From an uncultured Bacilli bacterium (GTDB lineage: Bacteria > Bacillota_I > Bacilli_A > RF39 > UBA660), in contig CANRBD010000003.1 of the NCBI GenBank assembly GCA_947628765.1, forward strand, positions 1 to 28,320: a stretch of DNA of 28,320 nt, read 5' to 3'. This document shows, one piece after another, positions 1 through 6,237 of the stretch. The number at the start of each line of letters is the position of its first letter. Position 1 is the first letter of the stretch. Below the pieces are notes generated by a model, which was given only the letters and a program-made list of their open reading frames with translations, was not told where the DNA came from and searched no databases. The position numbers and the translations under genes are program-made.

Positions 1-8
1 TTTGACAT
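1..8 (-). CDS. 5' end of a leftward gene (first codons only)
   Basis: A strong Shine-Dalgarno GGGAGGTG (minus strand, 21-14) is followed after five bases by ATG at 8-6 and then TCA. Only Met-Ser and part of a third codon are inside the window, so the product cannot be named. A plausible minus-strand promoter lies upstream at 80-53. The gene is divergent from the ADP-ribosylglycohydrolase gene. Confidence 0.5.
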
Positions 9-52
9 CTTATCACCTCCCTTCAATTAAGAAGCTCGGCAATCACCCAACT

Positions 53-80
53 ATTAAATGTTCCAAATTAAGTATGTCAA
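53..80 (-). promoter_or_regulatory. Sigma-A-like promoter of the leftward gene at the window edge
   Basis: On the minus strand TTGACA (80-75), a 16-bp spacer, then TTTAAT (58-53). The leader to the ATG at 8 is about 40 bases and contains a small CTTC/GAAG hairpin. Confidence 0.5.
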
Positions 81-117
81 ACATTTGTTCTTGATACAAT
101 ATATTTTATAAAAATTT

Positions 118-147
118 ATGACAATTTAGAAAACACGCTTGTATATT
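118..147 (+). promoter_or_regulatory. Weak sigma-A-like promoter for the ADP-ribosylglycohydrolase gene
   Basis: ATGACA (118-123), 18-bp spacer, TATATT (142-147). Both boxes deviate from consensus, so this is tentative. Confidence 0.35.
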
Positions 148-180
148 GTTAAAGACAATAAATAAGAGAGAGGTAATACT

Positions 181-963
181 ATGTGGGGAGCAGTTATAGG
201 AGATTTGGCAGGTTCTATATATGAATATCAGCAAACTAAACATTTTTCAAAATTAAATCCTAAACAATTGATTAATGAAAAAAGTTTCTATAGTGATGAT
301 ACTATATTAACTATAGCTATTTTAGATGCAATTTTAAACGATAAAAATTATGAGTATTACTTAAAAAAATATGCAAAAAAATTTTTAACATATAAACCAG
401 AATTTACACCTTATTTTAAAGGCATTTTTTCACCTGGATTTACAAAATGGGCATTAGATCAAGAAAATGGAAAAAGTATTGGTAATGGTGCGATGATGAG
501 AATTTCTGCAGTTGGTTATTTGTTTAACAACAAAAAAGATATAATTAATAATGCTCGTTTAGCTACTATTCCATCTCACAATTCTTTAGAAGCAATAAAT
601 TCTGCTACCACGATTGCATTAATTATTTTTCTAGCGCGTTTAGGTTTCTTAAAAGAAGAAATAATAAAAGAATTGAATTTAAAGTTAAATTATTCTGATT
701 TTGATGGATTTAATACAACATGTTATAAAACAATTAATAATTGTTTATATGCATTATTTATCTCAAACAGTTTTGAAGAATCGTTGCTAAAAGTTATATC
801 TTTTGGTGGTGATACAGATACAAATGCTTGTATAGTTGGTTCAATGGCAGAAGCATTATATGGAATTCCTAATGAATTAATAGAAGAAGCAAAGAAAAAA
901 ATTCCTAATGATTTTAGCAGTTTATTAGATAAAGGGTATTCTAAAGTTTTAAAAAAACAGTAA
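181..963 (+). CDS. ADP-ribosylglycohydrolase family protein (DraG/ARH type)
   Basis: The 260-residue protein matches the ADP-ribosylglycohydrolase fold, whose members remove ADP-ribose from modified proteins or small molecules with a binuclear Mg2+ centre. Visible family motifs are GDLAGS at 7-12, the SDDT metal-binding motif at 38-41, an NGAMMR segment, a SHNS segment, and GGDTDTN at 209-215, where the metal-binding aspartates are expected. No signal peptide or membrane segment is seen, so it should be cytoplasmic. ATG 181 follows an AGAGAGG ribosome binding site. The gene stands alone, and no ADP-ribosyltransferase partner is visible, so the substrate is unknown. At 260 residues it is at the short end of the family but has all the core motifs. 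Confidence 0.88.
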   Translation: MWGAVIGDLAGSIYEYQQTKHFSKLNPKQLINEKSFYSDDTILTIAILDAILNDKNYEYYLKKYAKKFLTYKPEFTPYFKGIFSPGFTKWALDQENGKSIGNGAMMRISAVGYLFNNKKDIINNARLATIPSHNSLEAINSATTIALIIFLARLGFLKEEIIKELNLKLNYSDFDGFNTTCYKTINNCLYALFISNSFEESLLKVISFGGDTDTNACIVGSMAEALYGIPNELIEEAKKKIPNDFSSLLDKGYSKVLKKQ

Positions 964-1006
964 TAGTTGTTATACTTCTTCCCTTAGGGCACCAAATGAT
1001 ATTTAT

Positions 1007-1041
1007 GCGAAAGCTTTTATATATTTTAAAGGCCTATTCGC
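1007..1041 (+). terminator. Possible terminator hairpin after the ADP-ribosylglycohydrolase gene
   Basis: GCGAA (1007-1011) pairs with TTCGC (1037-1041), with an imperfect CTTT/AAAG inner stem. The following tract is AT-rich but not a clean T run, so termination is uncertain. Confidence 0.3.
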
Positions 1042-1050
1042 TTATTTAAT

Positions 1051-1090
1051 ATAATAAAAAACCTCGTTTCTATGTCCAAGAAACGGGGTT
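1051..1090 (-). terminator. Rho-independent terminator of the 94-residue unknown gene
   Basis: A 12-bp stem (1079-1090 with 1060-1071, one G-T pair) with a 7-base loop. Read on the minus strand it is followed by six T and then ATTAT. It sits just after the leftward stop at 1112. Confidence 0.82.
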
Positions 1091-1111
1091 CATATCATAC
1101 AGAGTAAGGTT

Positions 1112-1396
1112 TTATTTTTTGATAAATGGAATATTGTATGGTAGACCTACATATTGTCCATTATTATTTTTTTCTAAATGAATATTAACTTTCTCGCATA
1201 TGATGCCAACATATTTATTTATTTCAAATAACTCTTTATTGGTATAGTTTTCATTTAATAATTGTGATATTGAAGTTTCAGTATTTTCCGGTAATTCAAT
1301 TATTTGTTTAACTACATAAAATATGGTATTAACTAATTTAGTATTATCACTTTTAACTGTGGCATTAATAAGTTCTTTTAATTTTTCTTCATTCAT
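1112..1396 (-). CDS. Small protein of unknown function (94 residues)
   Basis: I do not recognise this protein with confidence. It is acidic and mostly alpha-helical in composition, with no cysteine-rich motif, signal peptide or membrane segment. The central part (SISQLLNENYTNKELFEINKYVG, split here only as a description: a Leu-Leu turn, then a helix ending in Gly) loosely recalls small DUF1413-like proteins, but the match is weak. The gene is complete: ATG at 1396-1394, an AGGA-type ribosome binding site just upstream, its own extended -10 promoter and its own strong terminator. It is divergent from the radical SAM gene; the two promoters lie back to back within about 45 bases. Confidence 0.6.
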   Translation of the reverse strand: MNEEKLKELINATVKSDNTKLVNTIFYVVKQIIELPENTETSISQLLNENYTNKELFEINKYVGIICEKVNIHLEKNNNGQYVGLPYNIPFIKK

Positions 1397-1416
1397 ATCA
1401 GCTATCCTCCACCATC

Positions 1417-1425
1417 ATTATAACA
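1417..1425 (-). promoter_or_regulatory. Extended -10 promoter of the 94-residue unknown gene
   Basis: Minus-strand TGTTATAAT is a perfect extended -10. No good -35 is found 17 bp upstream, so it probably depends on the TGn element. Confidence 0.5.
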
Positions 1426-1431
1426 TACAAA

Positions 1432-1459
1432 TTGACAAAAAATTATAAATTGTTATAAT
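1432..1459 (+). promoter_or_regulatory. Sigma-A promoter of the radical SAM gene
   Basis: TTGACA (1432-1437), 16-bp spacer, and TATAAT (1454-1459) preceded by TGT, giving a consensus extended -10. Confidence 0.82.
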
Positions 1460-1486
1460 ATACAATGTTTTTAAGGGGGGAATACT

Positions 1487-2290
1487 ATGAAGTTTATCAT
1501 TTATAATGTTCTTTTTGAAGTTACTAGACGTTGTAATTTGAAATGTGCTCATTGTATGCGCGGAGATGCACAAAATATTAATTTAGATGAAAAGCATGTC
1601 GATGCTTTCTTTGAACTTAATAAATTTAGAGACATTTATAGTTTGGATTTTTCTGGTGGAGAACCTACATTAAATCCAAATATTATTGCTTATACTGTCG
1701 ATAAGATTATTAATGAAAAAATTCCGGTTTCGGAAATAGGCTTAGTTACTAACGGACAAATTTATAGTGAGGTTATTGTGGATGCATTTTCGAAATTTAC
1801 AGATTATCGTCGTCAGCAGGCCATAGAATTATATACGCGAAAAAATTTAAACACATTATTAGAAGAAGCAAAAACTAAAAAATATTCTTCAATTTCCTTG
1901 TCTGATGACTGGTATCACGAAGATGTTAAACAAGAGGTTAAAACTAACTATTTAAAAAGTGAAGATAAAATTAATATTAGTAGCCATCCCGTATTCGCTA
2001 AAGACTTAATTAAAACAGGGCGTTCTACTAGTGGTAAAGAGGTCGACTATAAAATAGATTTAAAATATGGAGTTCGTGATATCGAAGATTGTGTAATTCA
2101 GTCTTATATTTATTTAACAGCTAATGGTGAATTAACAACGACTGGTATCGGAACATTTGAAGATATGGATACCTTAAACATGGGAAAAGTAGAGGATATG
2201 CCTCTTTCTCAAGCTATTATTAAATATGGCAAGGCCGATTCACTACCAATAACTTTTTCACCAAATTTTAGACATTTACGAAAAAAATAA
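1487..2290 (+). CDS. Radical SAM protein without a visible auxiliary-cluster domain
   Basis: The protein (267 residues) begins directly with a radical SAM core. The CxxxCxxC motif at C16, C20 and C23 would bind the [4Fe-4S] cluster that cleaves S-adenosylmethionine, and FSGGEP at 55-60 matches the GGE motif that contacts the SAM amino group. After about residue 100 similarity to common families is lost. The C-terminal part has the layout of a SPASM/twitch tail (Tyr-Leu-Thr-Ala-Asn-Gly, then Gly-Lys-Val-Glu-Asp) but almost no cysteines, so no auxiliary Fe-S cluster is expected. The substrate is unknown. ATG 1487 follows an AAGGGGGG ribosome binding site. The gene has its own promoter and terminator and no obvious partner gene. 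Confidence 0.82.
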   Translation: MKFIIYNVLFEVTRRCNLKCAHCMRGDAQNINLDEKHVDAFFELNKFRDIYSLDFSGGEPTLNPNIIAYTVDKIINEKIPVSEIGLVTNGQIYSEVIVDAFSKFTDYRRQQAIELYTRKNLNTLLEEAKTKKYSSISLSDDWYHEDVKQEVKTNYLKSEDKINISSHPVFAKDLIKTGRSTSGKEVDYKIDLKYGVRDIEDCVIQSYIYLTANGELTTTGIGTFEDMDTLNMGKVEDMPLSQAIIKYGKADSLPITFSPNFRHLRKK

Positions 2291-2316
2291 CTTTGATTTT
2301 TCCAAAGTTATTTTTG
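2285..2316 (+). terminator. Terminator of the radical SAM gene
   Basis: An 11-bp stem (2285-2295 with 2303-2313) with a 7-base loop, followed by T-rich sequence. The left arm overlaps the stop codon. Confidence 0.8.
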
Positions 2317-2350
2317 TTATAAATAAATTCAAATTTTTAGGGATATTTTC

Positions 2351-2379
2351 TTGAAAGGAGTAGGCTATTTTGTTATAAT
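2351..2379 (+). promoter_or_regulatory. Sigma-A promoter of ppdK
   Basis: TTGAAA (2351-2356), 17-bp spacer, TGT-TATAAT with the -10 at 2374-2379. A strong match. Confidence 0.83.
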
Positions 2380-2406
2380 GATTATGCGCGATAAAGGAGG
2401 AAATAT

Positions 2407-5043
2407 ATGAAAAAATATGTATACTTGTTTAGTGAAGGAAATAAGGATATGCGTAATACTCTAGGTGGTAAGGGCGCTAACTTAGCGGAAATGACTAATA
2501 TTGGCCTTCCAGTACCTAGTGGTTTTACAGTAACAACTGAAGCTTGTAATAAATATTATGATGATGGCAAAGTTATAAGCGAAGAAGTTGAAACACAAAT
2601 TTTTGAAAAGCTAGCTGAGCTTGAAAAAATTACTGGTAAAAAAATGGGTGATGCTAAAAACCCACTACTTGTAAGTGTGCGTAGTGGTGCCAGGGCATCA
2701 ATGCCAGGAATGATGGATACAGTTTTAAACTTAGGTATGACTGATGAAGTTGCTAAAGGTTTTGCTGAAGTTACTGGTAATCCACGTTTTGTTTATGACA
2801 GTTATCGTAGATTTATTCAAATGTTTGCCGATGTAGTTATGGGCTTTCCAAAAAGTTCATTTGAAAGATTATTCGATAAAATAAAAGAAGAAAAAGGTTT
2901 AGAATATGATACCGATTTAACTGCTGAAGATTTAATGGAAGTAGTAGATATTTATAAAGGGGAGTATCATAAACATGCAGGTGAAGATTTCCCACAAGAT
3001 CCTAAAGTTCAATTATTAGAAGCGGTTAAAGCCGTATTTAGAAGTTGGAATAATGATCGTGCCATTACTTATCGTAGACTTAATGATATTCCAGGCAGTT
3101 GGGGAACAGCAGTTAATGTTCAAGAAATGGTTTATGGAAATCGCGGAGAAACTTCAGGAACTGGTGTAGCTTTCACTCGTAATCCAGCTACTGGTGAGAA
3201 AAAGCTATATGGTGAATATTTAATGAATGCTCAAGGTGAAGATGTTGTAGCCGGTATTCGTACGCCACAGTCCATTGAGACTTTAAAAGAAGTTATGCCA
3301 GAATGTTATGATGAATTTGTTAAAATTAATAAAATTTTAGAAGAGCATTACAAAGATATGCAAGATATGGAATTTACTATTGAAGATGGCAAATTATTTA
3401 TGCTTCAAACACGTAATGGTAAAAGAACAGCAGCCGCTGCTTTAAAAATTGCTGTTGATTTAGTAAATGAAGGGATGCTTACTAAAGAAGAAGCCCTATT
3501 AAAAGTAGAGCCAAAACAATTAGATCAATTATTACACCCTAACTTTGATGAAGAAAGTTTAAAAAAGGGTACGGTTATTGCTACTGGACTTGCGGCTTCT
3601 CCAGGGGCTGCTACTGGTAAAATTTATTTCACTGCGGAAGATGTTTTAGAAGCATATAAAAATGGTGAAAAAGATTTATTACTTGTACGTTTAGAAACTT
3701 CTCCAGAAGATATTGAAGGTATGAATGTGGCTCATGGTATTTTAACTATCCGTGGCGGAATGACTTCACATGCTGCTGTAGTTGCTCGTGGCATGGGAAC
3801 TTGTTGCGTTAGTGGTTGCGGAGAATTAAAAGTTGATGAAGAAAATAAAACTTTAACTACTAAAGACGGAAAAGTTTATCACGAAGGAGATTATATGAGT
3901 TTGGATGGTTCAACTGGTAATGTATATGGTGAACAAATCAAAACTGTAGCTCCTGAAATTAGTGGTAATTTTGAAACATTTATGAATTGGGCCGATGAAA
4001 TTAGAAAATTAAAAGTTAGAACAAATGCTGATAACCCAAGAGATGCTAAACAAGCTAGGAAGTTTGGCGCTGAAGGTATCGGACTTTGCCGTACGGAGCA
4101 CATGTTCTTTGAAGAAGATCGAATTTTTGCTTTCCGTCAGATGATTACAGCGGAAACAGTTGAACAAAGAGAAAAAGCTTTAGAGAAAATTTTACCATAT
4201 CAAAGAAAAGACTTTGAAGAATTATTCAAAACCATGGAAGGATATGGCGTTAATATTCGTTTCTTAGACCCACCTCTACATGAATTCTTACCTCATACAG
4301 ATGAAGAAATTAAACCACTTGCCAAAGAATTAGGTATCAGTTTTGAAGCTTTAAAAGCTAGAGTAGCTTCACTTAAAGAATTCAACCCAATGATGGGACA
4401 TCGTGGATGTCGTTTAGCAGTTACTTATCCAGAGATTGCAGCTATGCAAACAAGAGCGGTTATCGAAGCGGCAATTAATGTTAATAATGAAGGCTTAAAT
4501 GTTGAACCAGAAATTATGATTCCATTAGTAGGTGACATTAACGAACTTAAATATGTTAAAAAAGTTGTTACCGATACTGCTGATGCAATTATTAAAGAGG
4601 CAGGCGTTAAATTAAATTACAAAGTTGGAACCATGATTGAAATTCCAAGAGCCGCTTTAACAGCTGATCAAATTGCTGAAGAAGCAGAATTTTTCTCATT
4701 TGGAACTAATGATTTAACGCAAATGACTTATGGATTTAGTCGTGATGATGCTGGTAAATTCTTAGAAGATTATTATAAAAAAGGCATTTTTGAATCAGAT
4801 CCATTTGCTAAAATTGACCAAACTGGTGTTGGCGAACTTATGAAAATTGCTGTGGAAAAAGGTAAACAAACAAGACCAGATATTAAACTTGGAATCTGCG
4901 GCGAACATGGTGGTGAAGCTAGTAGTGTGGAATTCTGTCATAGATTAGGACTTACTTATGTATCATGTTCACCATTCCGTGTTCCACTTGCTAGATTAGC
5001 TGCCGCGCAAGCTGTTGTTAAAGAACAAAATAGTACAAACTAA
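2407..5043 (+). CDS. ppdK: Pyruvate, phosphate dikinase
   Basis: The 878-residue protein is a full-length PPDK, which interconverts ATP, phosphate and pyruvate with AMP, pyrophosphate and phosphoenolpyruvate in the cytoplasm. It carries an N-terminal nucleotide-binding domain (about 1-340, including SVRSGARASMPGMMDT), a swivelling phosphohistidine domain with GGMTSHAAVVARGMG and H455, and a C-terminal PEP/pyruvate barrel ending in LGICGEHGGE with C831. H455 and C831 fall at the same numbers as the catalytic residues of the well-studied Clostridium symbiosum enzyme, which supports the ATG at 2407; an AAAGGAGG site precedes it. In anaerobic Bacillota PPDK often acts in glycolysis or in PEP formation. 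It is monocistronic, between its own promoter and terminator. Confidence 0.98.
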   Translation: MKKYVYLFSEGNKDMRNTLGGKGANLAEMTNIGLPVPSGFTVTTEACNKYYDDGKVISEEVETQIFEKLAELEKITGKKMGDAKNPLLVSVRSGARASMPGMMDTVLNLGMTDEVAKGFAEVTGNPRFVYDSYRRFIQMFADVVMGFPKSSFERLFDKIKEEKGLEYDTDLTAEDLMEVVDIYKGEYHKHAGEDFPQDPKVQLLEAVKAVFRSWNNDRAITYRRLNDIPGSWGTAVNVQEMVYGNRGETSGTGVAFTRNPATGEKKLYGEYLMNAQGEDVVAGIRTPQSIETLKEVMPECYDEFVKINKILEEHYKDMQDMEFTIEDGKLFMLQTRNGKRTAAAALKIAVDLVNEGMLTKEEALLKVEPKQLDQLLHPNFDEESLKKGTVIATGLAASPGAATGKIYFTAEDVLEAYKNGEKDLLLVRLETSPEDIEGMNVAHGILTIRGGMTSHAAVVARGMGTCCVSGCGELKVDEENKTLTTKDGKVYHEGDYMSLDGSTGNVYGEQIKTVAPEISGNFETFMNWADEIRKLKVRTNADNPRDAKQARKFGAEGIGLCRTEHMFFEEDRIFAFRQMITAETVEQREKALEKILPYQRKDFEELFKTMEGYGVNIRFLDPPLHEFLPHTDEEIKPLAKELGISFEALKARVASLKEFNPMMGHRGCRLAVTYPEIAAMQTRAVIEAAINVNNEGLNVEPEIMIPLVGDINELKYVKKVVTDTADAIIKEAGVKLNYKVGTMIEIPRAALTADQIAEEAEFFSFGTNDLTQMTYGFSRDDAGKFLEDYYKKGIFESDPFAKIDQTGVGELMKIAVEKGKQTRPDIKLGICGEHGGEASSVEFCHRLGLTYVSCSPFRVPLARLAAAQAVVKEQNSTN

Positions 5044-5066
5044 GATTATTTAATCTTAGTTTTTTC
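5038..5066 (+). terminator. Terminator of ppdK
   Basis: AACTAAGATTA pairs with TAATCTTAGTT around a very small loop and is followed by a run of T. The stem overlaps the stop codon. Confidence 0.85.
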
Positions 5067-5071
5067 TTGGG

Positions 5072-5100
5072 TTGCAGGATGGTATTATAGATGCTATAAT
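5072..5100 (+). promoter_or_regulatory. Sigma-A promoter of the bile salt hydrolase gene
   Basis: TTGCAG (5072-5077), 17-bp spacer, TGC-TATAAT with the -10 at 5095-5100. The leader is about 65 bases. Confidence 0.78.
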
Positions 5101-5170
5101 TAATAGGTAAAGATAATTTAATACAAACAAGAGTAGTTAAAAACAATAATTAGAAAAGAAGGTAATAAAT

Positions 5171-6145
5171 ATGTGTACAGCTATAACTTATAATACTAAA
5201 GATCATTACTTTGGTCGTAATTTTGATTTAGAATATTCATATAATGAAACAGTAACCATTGTCCCTAGAAACTATCCTTTAAAATTTAGACAAGTGAAAA
5301 ATTTAGATAAGCATTATGCCCTTATTGGAATGGCTTATGTTACGGATAATTATCCTCTTTATTATGATGCGATTAATGAAAAAGGCTTAGGCATGGCCGG
5401 TTTAAATTTTCCTTTAAATGCTGATTATAAAGAAGAAAAAGATGGTAAAGACAATGTCGCTTCTTTCGAATTTATTCCATGGATTTTAGGACAGTGTGCC
5501 AATCTTACTGAAGCTAAACAATTATTAAATAATTTAAATATCGTTAATTTAAATTTTAGTAAAGAACTTCCCGCTTCACCATTGCATTGGATTATTGCCG
5601 ATAAAGAAAAATCAATTACCGTCGAATGTGTAAAAGAAGACCTTAAAATATATGATAATCCAGTAGGAGTTTTAACAAATAATCCAACTTTTGATATTCA
5701 AATGTTTAATTTAAATAATTATATGAATTTATCTATCGAAAAGCCAGATAACAATTTTTCATCTAAATTAAATTTAGAATTGTATAGTCGTGGTATGGGA
5801 GCTTTAGGCATGCCGGGTGATTTATCATCAGCTTCAAGGTTTGTTAAAGCTACTTTTACAAAAATGAATTCATTATCAGATGATTCTGAGTCTGCAAGCA
5901 TCAGTCAGTTTTTCCATATTTTAGGTTCGGCAGCCCAGCAACGAGGACTGGTGCATATGGGTGAAGATAAATATGAAATCACTATTTATAGTTCTTGCTG
6001 TAACTTAGATAAAGGGTTATATTATTATACGACTTATGAAAATAGCCAAATTACTAAAATTGATATGTATAAAGAAAATTTAGATGGCACGGATTTGATA
6101 AATTATAAACTTATTCAAGGTCAAAAAATTTTTAATCAAAATTAA
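5171..6145 (+). CDS. bsh: Bile salt hydrolase (choloylglycine hydrolase family)
   Basis: The 324-residue protein is an Ntn-hydrolase that cleaves the amide bond of glycine- or taurine-conjugated bile acids; penicillin V acylases are close relatives. Met1 is followed by the nucleophile Cys2 (MCTAITY), exposed when Met1 is removed. The other catalytic-site residues known from the Clostridium perfringens enzyme are present: R16 and D19 in GRNFDLE, N79 in AGLNFP, N170 in VLTNNP and R223 in SASRF. Conserved stretches such as INEKGLG, LHW, FFHIL and YYYTTYEN, the near-identical length (329 there) and the C-terminal NLDG segment favour bile salt hydrolase over penicillin acylase. There is no signal peptide, so it is cytoplasmic. 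It implies life in a vertebrate gut. Confidence 0.93.
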   Translation: MCTAITYNTKDHYFGRNFDLEYSYNETVTIVPRNYPLKFRQVKNLDKHYALIGMAYVTDNYPLYYDAINEKGLGMAGLNFPLNADYKEEKDGKDNVASFEFIPWILGQCANLTEAKQLLNNLNIVNLNFSKELPASPLHWIIADKEKSITVECVKEDLKIYDNPVGVLTNNPTFDIQMFNLNNYMNLSIEKPDNNFSSKLNLELYSRGMGALGMPGDLSSASRFVKATFTKMNSLSDDSESASISQFFHILGSAAQQRGLVHMGEDKYEITIYSSCCNLDKGLYYYTTYENSQITKIDMYKENLDGTDLINYKLIQGQKIFNQN

Positions 6146-6185
6146 AGGATTAAAAGAAATTTCTTTTAGTCCTTTAATTTACTTT
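6139..6185 (+). terminator. Long perfect hairpin after bsh, probable terminator
   Basis: Arms 6139-6159 and 6160-6180 are complementary over 21 positions with one G-T pair. The following bases are AT-rich but lack a clean T run, so it could also be an mRNA-stabilising 3' hairpin. Confidence 0.6.
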
Positions 6186-6206
6186 AATTGCTATAAGTGG
6201 TAAAAT
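6178..6206 (+). promoter_or_regulatory. Sigma-A-like promoter of the calcium ATPase gene
   Basis: TTTACT (6178-6183), 17-bp spacer, TGG-TAAAAT with the -10 at 6201-6206. The -35 touches the preceding hairpin. Confidence 0.55.
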
Positions 6207-6237
6207 AAAAAAGTAGCATAATTAAAGGAGTAACATT

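Noticed and set aside
1..60. A riboswitch or T-box in the leader of the leftward gene at the window edge
   Set aside because: The leader is only about 40 bases with one small hairpin; it lacks any T-box or known riboswitch core.
1475..1480. Run of six G in the ribosome binding site of the radical SAM gene, as another slippage switch
   Set aside because: Six G is too short for frequent slippage, and it lies in the Shine-Dalgarno where G-rich sequence is expected. The promoter itself has no G tract.
1112..2290. The 94-residue protein as a RiPP precursor for the adjacent radical SAM enzyme
   Set aside because: The genes are divergent, the protein lacks a leader/core layout, Cys-rich or Gly-rich core, and the radical SAM protein lacks a peptide-recognition domain or SPASM cysteines. 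There is no transporter or peptidase nearby.
3891..4103. Antisense open frame inside ppdK
   Set aside because: It lies wholly within a strongly conserved enzyme gene, has no ribosome binding site and no recognisable product; likewise the frames at 5719-5901, 9259-9666, 10200-10604, 19417-19608 and 24949-25299.
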